27,065 bases of DNA from Deltaproteobacteria bacterium (GCA_019309665.1 JAFDFV010000001.1:1-27065), one strand, 5' to 3'. Counted from the stretch's first letter, positions 15,848-22,918 are shown. Numbers and translations are program-made. The notes: generated by a model not told the origin, from the letters alone.

Positions 15848-16936
15848 TTATTCTCTTTCCTTTTCTATTCTGAGACGATTTTCTATTATATCATAGACCC
15901 TGTCGGCTATAAGCTCATAATCTACTAAATGTTGAGCCGGATCGGTTAAGCCGGAGGGCTCAAAACCGATTGGATAACTCTTGACATCCTTTCTTGAGTT
16001 TGTATTTTCTTTGACTCTCATAACTTTCAATGACCGACTTGAATTATGATGCCTATCAAGGAAAATAAGCTGCGAGGAAAAGGAAGCATGTTCATCACTC
16101 AAAGCATCTTTTTTCATCCTGGTATGTTGAGTATCAATCATAGGGATAAACTTATGCGTCCGCAGGGAAGACCTTCCGAGGTGAAGGATTGGTTGCGCCT
16201 CTCTATCGCCATTGATAACCGTATTGTCAGAGAAAAACATTGGTTTTCTACTTTGTGGTTTTAATAATGAGAAAAATATATCGGTTGCGACAGGAAAAGG
16301 TTGTGGAGTTACGGTATCGGCCACCTTGCTCTCCTGAAGTGCAGGAAAGGGCATATGATCAAGAAGAGCAAGCCTTTTGGGTGTAGTCAGGTCGAATTTG
16401 CCGCTGCCAAAAAAAATTTCTTTTCTTGTAGTAAAGATTTCAGATTTTGCCGTTTTTACTGCTGAAAAAGTTTCTGAATTTGAATCTAAATGTATACGAT
16501 CTTGCTTAAACTTAAATCCTTTATAAAATAATGATTCCATAAATGCAGGAATATACTTGTGTTTGTATATGGGCAAGAAGCTTTTAATTAAGTTTGCTGA
16601 TCCACCAGAAATTGCTTTTCTTTTTGTTTCAAAAAGTAATCCTTTTACTTGACCTTCAACAGATGGACATGCGGAGGGCTTTTCTTCACTATTTAGACCT
16701 TTCTCCATAGATAAGGTATTAATCAAAGGTTGAATAAGATAGGTCATCTCAACTTCCGGCAGATTCAACATTTCGGCCCCGGGAGATCTGAACATCCTTA
16801 GGCCAAAATAGGACTCCAGAAAACCAAGTGGATTGGCTCCTAAAGGCCTAAGATAGTTCTTTAGAATATCTTTGTGAAAATTTATTAATCTCTTGTTCAG
16901 CCTCCCGATACAAGAGAGATATCCTTCATTAAGCAT
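15848..16936 (-). CDS. Unrecognised cluster protein, 362 aa
   Basis: I choose ATG 16936, just after the stop of the second tube gene (16938-16940), with AAAGG in front. The longer frame back to 16966 would overlap that gene. I do not recognise the family in the main body, which is rich in Ser, Lys, Phe and Leu without clear repeats and looks largely disordered between residues 80 and 320. The last 25 residues, VDYELIADRVYDIIENRLRI and a Glu/Lys tail, form an amphipathic helix that I associate with proteins in this slot of phage-tail-like clusters. It lies between the second tube protein and the LysM adaptor, so a role at the tube base, or as an internal length or cargo factor, is conceivable. 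It has no tape-measure-like length or coiled coil. Confidence 0.6.
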   Translation of the reverse strand: MLNEGYLSCIGRLNKRLINFHKDILKNYLRPLGANPLGFLESYFGLRMFRSPGAEMLNLPEVEMTYLIQPLINTLSMEKGLNSEEKPSACPSVEGQVKGLLFETKRKAISGGSANLIKSFLPIYKHKYIPAFMESLFYKGFKFKQDRIHLDSNSETFSAVKTAKSEIFTTRKEIFFGSGKFDLTTPKRLALLDHMPFPALQESKVADTVTPQPFPVATDIFFSLLKPQSRKPMFFSDNTVINGDREAQPILHLGRSSLRTHKFIPMIDTQHTRMKKDALSDEHASFSSQLIFLDRHHNSSRSLKVMRVKENTNSRKDVKSYPIGFEPSGLTDPAQHLVDYELIADRVYDIIENRLRIEKERE

Positions 16937-16937
16937 T

Positions 16938-17372
16938 TTAAAGCCTTTCGATTCCTTCATGGGCAATCTCTAGAACTTCGATAGCCACCTCATTGCCATT
17001 GGCCTTAAAATTTGGCCCTTTCCATTTGCAAGGCCAACCATCTTTGAAATTCCATCGCGCATTTTCCTCTCCAGTCTCATTAAGAAGTATAATGGAGCCG
17101 GATCTGCGCTCAACCTTTCCTGCGACAGCCTTATTTTGCCACTGCCACAGTTCAACTGAATCAGTGACCCCTCGTTTGAGAATGATATTGGAGTATTTTG
17201 TTTGGGTTGGTAATTTATGGATATAGGCATTCACTCCTCCTTCCTTGTATTCAAAGACCTCTGTTTCTATGTCCAGACCACTTACTTCAGAAAATCCGGC
17301 TTCTATCATTCCATTGATCTCTACCAGGAAGTTAAAGTTTACATAAGGATCACGCCTTTTCCCAGGCACCAT
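16938..17372 (-). CDS. Second inner-tube protein (gp19 family)
   Basis: ATG 17372 (MVPGKRRDPYVNFNFLVEIN) has AAGGAG seven bases ahead; TTG 17390 lies inside that ribosome site and is rejected. The 144 residues follow the phage T4 gp19/Hcp-like tube pattern: Pro-Tyr-x-Asn-Phe-x-Phe-Leu-Val-Glu-Ile, Ala-Gly-Phe-Ser-Glu-Val-Ser-Gly-Leu, Ile-Leu-Lys-Arg-Gly-Val-Thr-Asp-Ser, and a C-terminal Asn-Glu-Val-Ala-Ile-Glu-Val-Leu-Glu-Ile-Ala-His-Glu-Gly. It is a paralogue of the tube gene at 17938. In eCIS loci such extra copies usually form the special ring or rings next to the baseplate. The last codons overlap the region just before the unrecognised 362-aa gene. Confidence 0.92.
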   Translation of the reverse strand: MVPGKRRDPYVNFNFLVEINGMIEAGFSEVSGLDIETEVFEYKEGGVNAYIHKLPTQTKYSNIILKRGVTDSVELWQWQNKAVAGKVERRSGSIILLNETGEENARWNFKDGWPCKWKGPNFKANGNEVAIEVLEIAHEGIERL

Positions 17373-17392
17373 TTCCTTGCTCCTTAGCAATT

Positions 17393-17563
17393 TCAGTTTT
17401 TAATTGAGGCATTTATCTTCTTATTAATCTTAGATATCTCCTCTACCCACCTGCACCTTTCTTGATGAGGCAAGTCCATTATCTCCTCATTTCCCCAGTG
17501 AAAATGATAGGCAATAAAGGCTATCTCCTCGTAGAGCCGGTCGAGGGGATAGCCAACTATTCC
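17393..17563 (-). CDS. GpE/DUF6760-like tail chaperone extension without its own start
   Basis: This short frame encodes Gly-Ile-Val-Gly-Tyr-Pro-Leu-Asp-Arg-Leu-Tyr-Glu-Glu-Ile-Ala, then Tyr-His-Phe-His-Trp, then Arg-Trp-Val-Glu-Glu-Ile-Ser-Lys-Ile-Asn-Lys-Lys, ending at TGA 17393-17395. It fits DUF6760, and the Phe-His-Trp and Arg-Trp core recalls the GpE part of the P2-like tail chaperone. No ATG, GTG or TTG occurs between the upstream TAA and the conserved part; the first ATG is mid-domain. A slip of -1 in the five-base G run (17562-17566) would join it to the 120-aa gene upstream, giving 175 residues, just as P2 E and E' or lambda G and T are joined. Tail chaperones help build the tube. 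An alternative is initiation at the ATA codon at 17558-17560. Confidence 0.7.
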   Translation of the reverse strand, partial: GIVGYPLDRLYEEIAFIAYHFHWGNEEIMDLPHQERCRWVEEISKINKKINASIKN

Positions 17564-17570
17564 CCCTGGT
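17557..17570 (-). promoter_or_regulatory. Candidate -1 ribosomal frameshift site
   Basis: On the minus strand the end of the 120-aa gene reads CAG GGG GAA TAG. The five G (17562-17566) let a tRNA on GGG step back one base and re-pair fully. The next codons are then GGA ATA GTT, which lead straight into the GpE/DUF6760-like frame. The stop codon two codons later would favour pausing. It is not a classical X-XXY-YYZ heptamer. Confidence 0.5.
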
Positions 17571-17919
17571 TCAAACTGACCTCCACTTGACCGTTACAAT
17601 GGGGACACTTTGTTGTGAGGGTTAATGATCCCCCTCCGTTTATTCTCCGGTAGAACTCCTGAAGATATGTCAGATCTTCCACAAAGAGTCCCTCAATAAT
17701 CCTTGGATTAATATCCTCTATGGTTCCAAGTTTGGTAATCACCCTTGAAAGGAGAATAATTGTCAAATAGGCTGGGTTGTTCTGAACACGAGGATCTTTC
17801 AGGGGCAAAATCTCATCAGCCGCATTAGCCAGACGCAGAATACCCTCTTTGTAAAGATTGCCTTCCTTATCAACATAACCTTTTGGCAGAACAAACTCAT
17901 ATTCTGTCTGGATAACCAT
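17557..17919 (-). CDS. Tail-assembly-chaperone-like protein, 120 aa
   Basis: ATG 17919 is preceded by GGAGG. Residues 1-35 (Tyr-Glu-Phe-Val-Leu-Pro-Lys-Gly-Tyr-Val-Asp, then Gly-Ile-Leu-Arg-Leu-Ala-Asn-Ala-Ala-Asp-Glu-Ile) resemble the beta-rich start of gpE/gp41-type tail chaperones. A helical middle follows (Ala-Tyr-Leu-Thr-Ile-Ile-Leu-Leu-Ser-Arg-Val-Ile-Thr-Lys-Leu-Gly; Leu-Phe-Val-Glu-Asp-Leu-Thr-Tyr-Leu-Gln-Glu-Phe-Tyr). The end has a Cys-Pro-His-Cys knuckle (105-108). The gene ends Gln-Gly-Glu-stop, with GGG read inside a five-G run. Its position between two tube genes, followed by a GpE-like frame in -1, matches tail chaperone operons. It is widespread in eCIS loci. The chaperone role is inferred from this arrangement. 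Confidence 0.75.
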   Translation of the reverse strand: MVIQTEYEFVLPKGYVDKEGNLYKEGILRLANAADEILPLKDPRVQNNPAYLTIILLSRVITKLGTIEDINPRIIEGLFVEDLTYLQEFYRRINGGGSLTLTTKCPHCNGQVEVSLNQGE

Positions 17920-17937
17920 ATTACCTCCGGTTTACTT

Positions 17938-18381
17938 TTACTGGGTTCTCTTCATCCCTTCGTGAGCAATCTCCAATGTTTCTATAGCAATCTCATTTCC
18001 GGTAGCATTAAGGTCCGGAGCATCGTATCTGGTTGGCCATGCTTGTGAAAATTCCCAGCGTGTAACCGAATTAGCTTCATCATTCAGAACTACAACAGCC
18101 ATATTTTTTCTGGCATCTTTTATTTTTCCATCTTCTACATCCTTTCGCCAGTTATAAAGGTCTAGCGAATCAGTAATTCCCCATTTCAGAGTAACATTTC
18201 CATATTTTATAAGACCTGGGAGTTTTCTTACCGTAATCGCTTCGTTACCCTCCCTGTACTCAATGGGATCTTGCGCAGTATCAGGGATTGTCACCTCCCG
18301 AAATCCGGCCTGAGTAATCCCATCGATCTCAACCAGAAACCTGAAATTTTGATATGGATCTTTTCTTTTTCCAGCAGGCAT
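17938..18381 (-). CDS. Main inner-tube protein (gp19 family)
   Basis: ATG 18381 (MPAGKRKDPYQNFRFLVEID) has GGGAGG six bases ahead; the TTG two codons earlier lies inside this site. The 147 residues follow the gp19 tube fold: Asn-Phe-Arg-Phe-Leu-Val-Glu-Ile-Asp-Gly, Ala-Gly-Phe-Arg-Glu-Val, Ile-Glu-Tyr-Arg-Glu-Gly-Asn-Glu, Leu-Lys-Trp-Gly-Ile-Thr-Asp-Ser, and Glu-Ile-Ala-Ile-Glu-Thr-Leu-Glu-Ile-Ala-His-Glu-Gly-Met. Hexameric rings of such proteins stack to form the rigid tube expelled when the sheath contracts. Being next to the sheath gene, this copy is the likely main tube subunit. It lies 31 bases downstream of the sheath gene. Confidence 0.94.
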   Translation of the reverse strand: MPAGKRKDPYQNFRFLVEIDGITQAGFREVTIPDTAQDPIEYREGNEAITVRKLPGLIKYGNVTLKWGITDSLDLYNWRKDVEDGKIKDARKNMAVVVLNDEANSVTRWEFSQAWPTRYDAPDLNATGNEIAIETLEIAHEGMKRTQ

Positions 18382-18417
18382 AATCAACCTCCCTATTTAA
18401 TAATTTAAACATTAATT

Positions 18418-20055
18418 TTATTCAGTTATTTCCGAGCCGCTGCGCCATTGAGCAATTCGGAAGATGACAAATTCCGCCGGTTTGACAGGAGCTATACCGA
18501 TAAGAATAATCAGCCTTCCATTATCTATGTCATCCGGAGTCATAGTAGTTTCATCGCATTTTACAAAGAAAGCCTCATCAGGTGTAGTCCCCATTAAAGC
18601 GCCATCCTTCCATACTCTGGTGAGGAAATCGGTGATGGTTTGCTTTACTCTTGCCCAAAGCCTCTGATCATTAGGCTCAAAGACCACCCACTGGGTTCCT
18701 TCTTCAATAGATTCTTCAATATACAAAAACAGCCGCCTGACATTTACATATTTCCATATGGGATCGCTCGAAATTGTCCTCGCTCCCCAAACCCTTATGC
18801 CACGTCCACGGAAAGCCCTGATACAATTTACTCCTCTTGGGTTTAGAATATCCTGTTCTCCCTTGGTTAGAGAAAATTGCAACCCAACTGCTCCTCTTAC
18901 TATTTCATTGGCCGGAGCTTTATACACGCCCCGCTCTGTGTCACTTCTGGCATAGACACCTGCAACATGTCCTCCTGGAGGTATAAGCTTTGGGCTGTTT
19001 GTAAGCGGATCCATTACCTTAATCCACGGATAATAAAAAGCGGCATATTTTGAATCCAAGGGCGGCATAAGTTTACTGACAAGACCAGCGTTTTGCCCGG
19101 CTTGAAGAACAGCAAAACAATCCTTCTTCAACTCACAATGTTTTACTATCTCATCGGTTAATCCCGTAAAACTATTCTCATTTGGAATACAAACCATAGA
19201 AATCTCATCGACCTCGGTAAATGCGCTAAGACCCGTGCGTTCTCCAGGATTAGCTCCGGCTTTCCCTTTATAAGCAGAAAGATCTGTTTTCGCGCCATCT
19301 GAACCGCCTTCAAGAAATTTTAATCCTCCGGTGGGGGGAGTAACCGCATCGCTTATTTTACTGACTTCTATAAGAGAAGAAATATTATTGATTCTTTTTT
19401 CATAATAGTCACTAGATGATATTTCAGGAGAAAGATTGTCGTAGACTTCGATAAGCGACGGTTCCCTGCGGTTTGAGTCTCGCTGTTTATTCGGATCAGT
19501 AGGATCGGCTACAGGCTCTGGAGGGGCGGCTTTCCAATAGATTACGATTAATTTGAAAAGTTTTGGATTAAGGGCGGAGAGACTGGCCTGTTCAATCTTT
19601 ATTGCCACACGATTTCCCCAGGCTCCATGGCCTATAGTCTTTATACTAAATGCTTGACCGGAATTTCCTTGAGGAGATTCCTCGTCTGGTGCGGTTTCTT
19701 TGAGAGATTCACTCGCAGCAGCCTTCGATGATTTTTTGGGCTTTTCCGATTTATCACTATGTGTCGGAATCTCAAGAATTGCAGGGCTGCTGTTTTTTCC
19801 GACAATCCTGCAAATAAAACACCTTTTGCCTCCGTTGCTGAAAAATCCTTCCACAGCATACGGAAGATACGAATCAGGGAGAAATCCTCCGTAAAGTCTT
19901 AGAAACTGTTCCAGACCGGCAATCAGCCTTGGCACTGTTGGCCCACGATCTGTCTCTCCAATAAATCCTGCCGTGCTTGTGCTCACCCCCTCAATAGGCT
20001 TTCCACCCATTTCAACTTCTTCGATATAAACCCCTGGCGCTAAATACTCAGGCAT
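18418..20055 (-). CDS. Contractile tail sheath protein
   Basis: The 545-residue product begins MPEYLAPGVYIEEVEMGGKP, the textbook start of contractile sheath proteins. Val-Ser-Thr-Ser-Thr-Ala-Gly-Phe-Ile-Gly-Glu-Thr follows. The C-terminal domain has Arg-Gly-Ile-Arg-Val-Trp-Gly-Ala-Arg-Thr, then Tyr-Val-Asn-Val-Arg-Arg-Leu-Phe-Leu-Tyr-Ile-Glu-Glu-Ser-Ile, then Pro-Ala-Glu-Phe-Val-Ile-Phe-Arg-Ile. A Ser/Lys/Glu-rich insertion near residues 100-135 varies between systems and should lie on the outside of the sheath. It polymerises around the tube and supplies the force for injection. An AAAAGGAGG site precedes ATG 20055. Length is normal; the single sheath gene suggests a simple particle. Confidence 0.96.
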   Translation of the reverse strand: MPEYLAPGVYIEEVEMGGKPIEGVSTSTAGFIGETDRGPTVPRLIAGLEQFLRLYGGFLPDSYLPYAVEGFFSNGGKRCFICRIVGKNSSPAILEIPTHSDKSEKPKKSSKAAASESLKETAPDEESPQGNSGQAFSIKTIGHGAWGNRVAIKIEQASLSALNPKLFKLIVIYWKAAPPEPVADPTDPNKQRDSNRREPSLIEVYDNLSPEISSSDYYEKRINNISSLIEVSKISDAVTPPTGGLKFLEGGSDGAKTDLSAYKGKAGANPGERTGLSAFTEVDEISMVCIPNENSFTGLTDEIVKHCELKKDCFAVLQAGQNAGLVSKLMPPLDSKYAAFYYPWIKVMDPLTNSPKLIPPGGHVAGVYARSDTERGVYKAPANEIVRGAVGLQFSLTKGEQDILNPRGVNCIRAFRGRGIRVWGARTISSDPIWKYVNVRRLFLYIEESIEEGTQWVVFEPNDQRLWARVKQTITDFLTRVWKDGALMGTTPDEAFFVKCDETTMTPDDIDNGRLIILIGIAPVKPAEFVIFRIAQWRSGSEITE

Positions 20056-20133
20056 GGCATACCTCCTTTTATGTCTTAAGTTTAATGATTAAAACATTAT
20101 TATCATATGTTAATTTCTTAATATTACCATTTC

Positions 20134-20721
20134 TCATCCCTTATGCTTTATAGTAACTATCTTTTCCAGAACTACCGGCCCTTCAACTGTTTTAAACGGC
20201 TCTACACCGATGGTCACGCTGTAGTTAAGAGCAACCTTGGGTTTGCCGCCCATGGCTCGCCAGAACTCTCCAAGACTTTGCAATCGACCAGGCTGCAGGC
20301 TCAAGACAGGCAGAGGCAGATCCTGACCTTTCAAACTCCCATGAAGCATCCCGGCAGGAATAGTGGGGTAGCGCAAGAACACCTTCATCACCTCACCCAG
20401 CAGATGGTGCTCATCCATAACAGGATTGGGAGCGCTATCGCCGGGCCAGGCCGTAATCAGATAAGAGCAGTCCACCTGCACTGGTGGACGTTTTTTAGTA
20501 GCTGTACCGCTACTGTGCCGTTCAACGGTCCACTCGTTGCTCCGCAGATCCCGATTTTCCCGAACGTCGTAGAGAAAGATATCTATTGTCGGCAGAGTGA
20601 CCGAGGTAGGCGGAAACTGATCATCGGGCGTGGCAAAGCTTATGGTCACCTGTGAGACCAGCTCTGACGGGAGGCCTTGCTTGAGGAGTTCTTCTATTGT
20701 TTTGTCGAGGTCGTTGATCAT
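20134..20721 (-). CDS. Tail terminator cap (DUF4255, Pvc16-like)
   Basis: The 195-residue protein has the DUF4255 pattern: an N-terminal amphipathic helix (Leu-Asp-Lys-Thr-Ile-Glu-Glu-Leu-Leu), then Ile-Ser-Phe-Ala-Thr-Pro-Asp-Asp-Gln-Phe, then Leu-Pro-Thr-Ile-Asp-Ile-Phe-Leu-Tyr-Asp-Val-Arg-Glu-Asn. Later come Cys-Ser-Tyr-Leu-Ile-Thr-Ala-Trp, then Glu-His-His-Leu-Leu-Gly-Glu-Val-Met, and Leu-Gly-Glu-Phe-Trp-Arg-Ala-Met-Gly. In Photorhabdus PVC particles the homologue closes the far end of tube and sheath. Base composition is visibly richer in G+C than the sheath and downstream genes (the line 20221-20280 has 32 G/C of 60), suggesting a different history. No good ribosome site is seen before ATG 20721. 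Confidence 0.92.
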   Translation of the reverse strand: MINDLDKTIEELLKQGLPSELVSQVTISFATPDDQFPPTSVTLPTIDIFLYDVRENRDLRSNEWTVERHSSGTATKKRPPVQVDCSYLITAWPGDSAPNPVMDEHHLLGEVMKVFLRYPTIPAGMLHGSLKGQDLPLPVLSLQPGRLQSLGEFWRAMGGKPKVALNYSVTIGVEPFKTVEGPVVLEKIVTIKHKG

Positions 20722-20760
20722 GGTTTATTTTTTAACCTTATGAGAACCGGATCCAGGCTT

Positions 20761-20921
20761 ATAGTACGTCGCAAATGAATTGATACTCTTATTGTACAAT
20801 GCAACTGATGTATCACTGTATCGTGTATGCCGATTTGGGACGCACAAACACGGCTTTTTGATTTTTGCGCTAAAATCAAGGGGATATAAATTTTAGCATC
20901 AATTCATCTGCGAAGACCTAT
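20761..20921. mobile_element. MITE-like element with 27-bp inverted repeats
   Basis: Arms 20761-20787 and 20895-20921 are inverted copies matching at 22 of 27 positions (core ATGAATTGAT). The 107 bases between them carry no gene. The ATPase-like reading frame enters the right arm immediately after its last family-like residues (Lys-Arg-Pro), so this element marks the point where that gene is cut. A perfect palindrome GACCTATAGGTC lies at 20915-20926. No clear target duplication is visible. Confidence 0.55.
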
Positions 20922-21359
20922 AGGTCGCTTTTTGGTCAAGTGGTCCTGGAAATAAGCATACAGCCGCTCGTAGCGCATATCGAGTGTCGGAGCCAGGCAG
21001 ATCAGGATGGTGTCCACATCAAAGGGAGTTAAGTGAAAGAGGCGCGCCGGTTCGTTAAGACACAGGGTAATGCCCTGTATGGTGCTTTCGGTCTTGCATT
21101 TGCCAATGTCAACGGCCATCCGGTCAAACGCGATCCTAACCTTAGTATAGAACGATGGCGATAGAGCACTTGCCCAGAGGGGTAAACAGATCAGCAGTTT
21201 CAAAAGCGCATCTATCTCTTGCTCAGAGTTAGAGAGACCCTGGAATTCGCAGTTGCTTTTCTGTACTTCACGCGTTAGCTGCACCTGCCTCTTAATGATC
21301 AGATCAATACGCTCTATTTCTGCCTGGATGTGTTGAAGTGATGTGGTATAGTATTCCAT
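20904..21359 (-). pseudogene. eCIS AAA+ ATPase (Afp15/Pvc15-like), N-terminal fragment only
   Basis: The 151 residues correspond to the N-terminal domain of the AAA+ ATPase found in eCIS loci, including Leu-Thr-Pro-Phe-Asp-Val-Asp-Thr-Ile-Leu-Ile-Cys-Leu-Ala-Pro and Arg-Tyr-Glu-Arg-Leu-Tyr-Ala-Tyr-Phe-Gln-Asp, then Lys-Lys-Arg-Pro. The family continues with a long region and the Walker A and B core. Here five off-family residues and a stop follow, encoded by the arm of an inverted-repeat element. No Walker motifs occur anywhere nearby. The intact enzyme is thought to act in particle assembly or cargo loading. The fragment is first in the operon, 145 bases below a good promoter, and may still be made. 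Its G+C content resembles the neighbouring cap gene more than the sheath. Confidence 0.75.
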
Positions 21360-21660
21360 TTCAGTCTGACCTCATATTTACGGCTTGCATGAAAAACACT
21401 CCGATTGCATGAGCAACATATAAAAGACAAACCTGGAAACTGAAAGGCATCCATAACCCCATTTTAAATCAGAAAAATCAATGGTATTAATGGTGTTAAA
21501 GATAAAATCTATTTTGTTCTTAAGTACAAAAATTGTCAAGAACAAAATTAGAGTCTCCTCTCCTGTTCCAGATGTACGTGAAACACAAAATGCGGCAAAC
21601 TTGATACTTGCAGGATTTAAGGTTGCGCGCCCAAATAAACTGTGCTAATTTTGAAAAATT
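21360..21660. other. Divergent intergenic region upstream of the injection-system operon
   Basis: This AT-rich stretch separates the minus-strand operon from plus-strand genes. It holds the promoter and palindrome described separately and no coding frame. No convincing promoter for the plus-strand gene at 21661 is seen. Confidence 0.6.
21511..21548 (-). promoter_or_regulatory. Sigma70-type promoter inside an 11-bp inverted repeat (operator-like)
   Basis: On the minus strand a perfect -35 box TTGACA (21534-21539) is followed after exactly 17 bases by CAAAAT (21511-21516), which matches four of six positions of the -10 consensus. Perfect 11-bp arms ATTTTGTTCTT and AAGAACAAAAT (21511-21521 and 21538-21548) flank the spacer and overlap both boxes, so a dimeric regulator bound there would block or control transcription. 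It points at the injection-system operon, with a leader of about 145 bases. Confidence 0.6.
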
Positions 21661-21993
21661 ATGAAACAATATATTATTGATGATCTAAGACTCGGAGAAT
21701 ACGAAAAGATTAAGACTTATCTGGATGAGAATGTCGGCACTTCAAAAATGGATGGAATATACTGGATACAGCTTGATGAAAATATTCTGACTGACATTCA
21801 GGCAGAACATAAGGAATGCCGGCCATTTTATTTTGCAATTGATATAGAACATGACCGTGTATCTTGTGAACTTCTTGTAAGATCCAGAAGTACAATAAAA
21901 TGCAATTGTACAAGCTATGCTACTGAATCCCAGCGCAACTGGATTATTAAATTTGCTGATACAATATTCGAAAAACTGGAAATAACGACTTAG
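21661..21993 (+). CDS. Conserved-looking hypothetical protein, 110 aa
   Basis: The product starts MKQYIIDDLRLGEYEKIKTY. It has an amphipathic N-terminal helix, then alternating strands (Gly-Ile-Tyr-Trp-Ile-Gln-Leu; Phe-Tyr-Phe-Ala-Ile-Asp-Ile), a Cys-Asn-Cys pair near residues 82-84, and a C-terminal helix with Trp-Ile-Ile-Lys-Phe-Ala-Asp-Thr-Ile-Phe. I do not recognise a family. It is soluble, with no signal peptide. No Shine-Dalgarno site is obvious before ATG 21661, but the amino-acid pattern is protein-like and the frame is far longer than chance frames around it. It stands upstream of plsC with a gap of about 200 bases, on the same strand. Confidence 0.6.
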   Translation: MKQYIIDDLRLGEYEKIKTYLDENVGTSKMDGIYWIQLDENILTDIQAEHKECRPFYFAIDIEHDRVSCELLVRSRSTIKCNCTSYATESQRNWIIKFADTIFEKLEITT

Positions 21994-22010
21994 GCAGCTA
22001 CTCAGGCCTT

Positions 22011-22035
22011 TAGGCTGAAGGCTATAGGCTGAAGG
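22011..22035. repeat. Direct repeat TAGGCTGAAGG
   Basis: Two exact copies of the 11-mer lie at 22011-22021 and 22025-22035, separated by CTA. The rest of the 21994-22198 gap is AT-rich with no gene or clear terminator. Confidence 0.7.
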
Positions 22036-22198
22036 AAACAGATGATTCCTGAACGTTATTTTCTATGTTTAGGACAAAATTTCTGGCCGCTTTAATAACA
22101 TTTTGGCTTCTGAAAGTCTATACCTTCAGTCTATTAGTTACTTTAATGTTTTGATCAACCGTTAACTGTAAACCGACAACCGTGAACTATTACTATTT

Positions 22199-22918
22199 AT
22201 GATACGAACCCTGATTATTGCAATATTTACTTTTCCTGCTACAGTCTTTTTCAGCAGCCTAACCATACTTGCATCTTTTATAAATAAAAATAGCGATCTG
22301 GCTTATAATTGTACAAAAACATGGGCAAAATTTGTACTTGCCGTCAGTCGCATTAAAGTAACCGTCGATGGCGTTTACAACTTACGACCTGACAGGTCTT
22401 ATATATACATGTCTAATCACCAGAGCAACTTTGATATTCCCGTTGCTCTGGCTTATCTTCCTTTTAAGTTCAGATGGGTTGCAAAAGCAGAACTTTTCAA
22501 GATACCGATTTTCGGTTATGCGATGCACAGGATTGGGCATATTAATATTGACAGATCAAATCGCAGAGCTGCTTTTAAAAGCTTAAAAAAGGCTGCAAAA
22601 AATATTCGGGAAGGAGTTTCGGTATTAATCTATCCTGAGGGTACACGCAGCAAAGACGGTAATATCAGTCCATTTAAAAAAGGTGGGTTTGTTTTAGCGG
22701 TGGAATCCGGAGTTCCGATAGTTCCTGTAATAATACATGGAACATGGCCTATCATGTCTAAGGATAAAATCATTATCAAACCAGGTAATGTTACTATAGA
22801 AATCAAAGAACCAATTGAAACAAAAAATTATAATAGAAAAAGTAAAGACGAGCTTCTTGAAAAAGTAAGAAATATCATTTGCGAATCTTTTGAGAAGGAA
22901 AAAAAAGAGACATTATGA
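22199..22918 (+). CDS. plsC: 1-acyl-sn-glycerol-3-phosphate acyltransferase
   Basis: The 239-residue enzyme adds the second acyl chain to lysophosphatidic acid to give phosphatidic acid in membrane phospholipid synthesis. A hydrophobic N terminus (residues 4-27) would hold it to the inner membrane. All four family motifs are visible: Asn-His74-Gln-Ser-Asn-Phe-Asp79 (catalytic His and Asp), Lys-Ala-Glu-Leu-Phe-Lys-Ile-Pro with Arg-Ile-Gly, Tyr-Pro-Glu147-Gly-Thr-Arg150-Ser, and Val-Pro-Ile-Val-Pro-Val. Length is normal. The end overlaps the ribonuclease J start by four bases (ATGA), so the two are co-translated. No strong ribosome site is visible before ATG 22199. Confidence 0.95.
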   Translation: MIRTLIIAIFTFPATVFFSSLTILASFINKNSDLAYNCTKTWAKFVLAVSRIKVTVDGVYNLRPDRSYIYMSNHQSNFDIPVALAYLPFKFRWVAKAELFKIPIFGYAMHRIGHINIDRSNRRAAFKSLKKAAKNIREGVSVLIYPEGTRSKDGNISPFKKGGFVLAVESGVPIVPVIIHGTWPIMSKDKIIIKPGNVTIEIKEPIETKNYNRKSKDELLEKVRNIICESFEKEKKETL

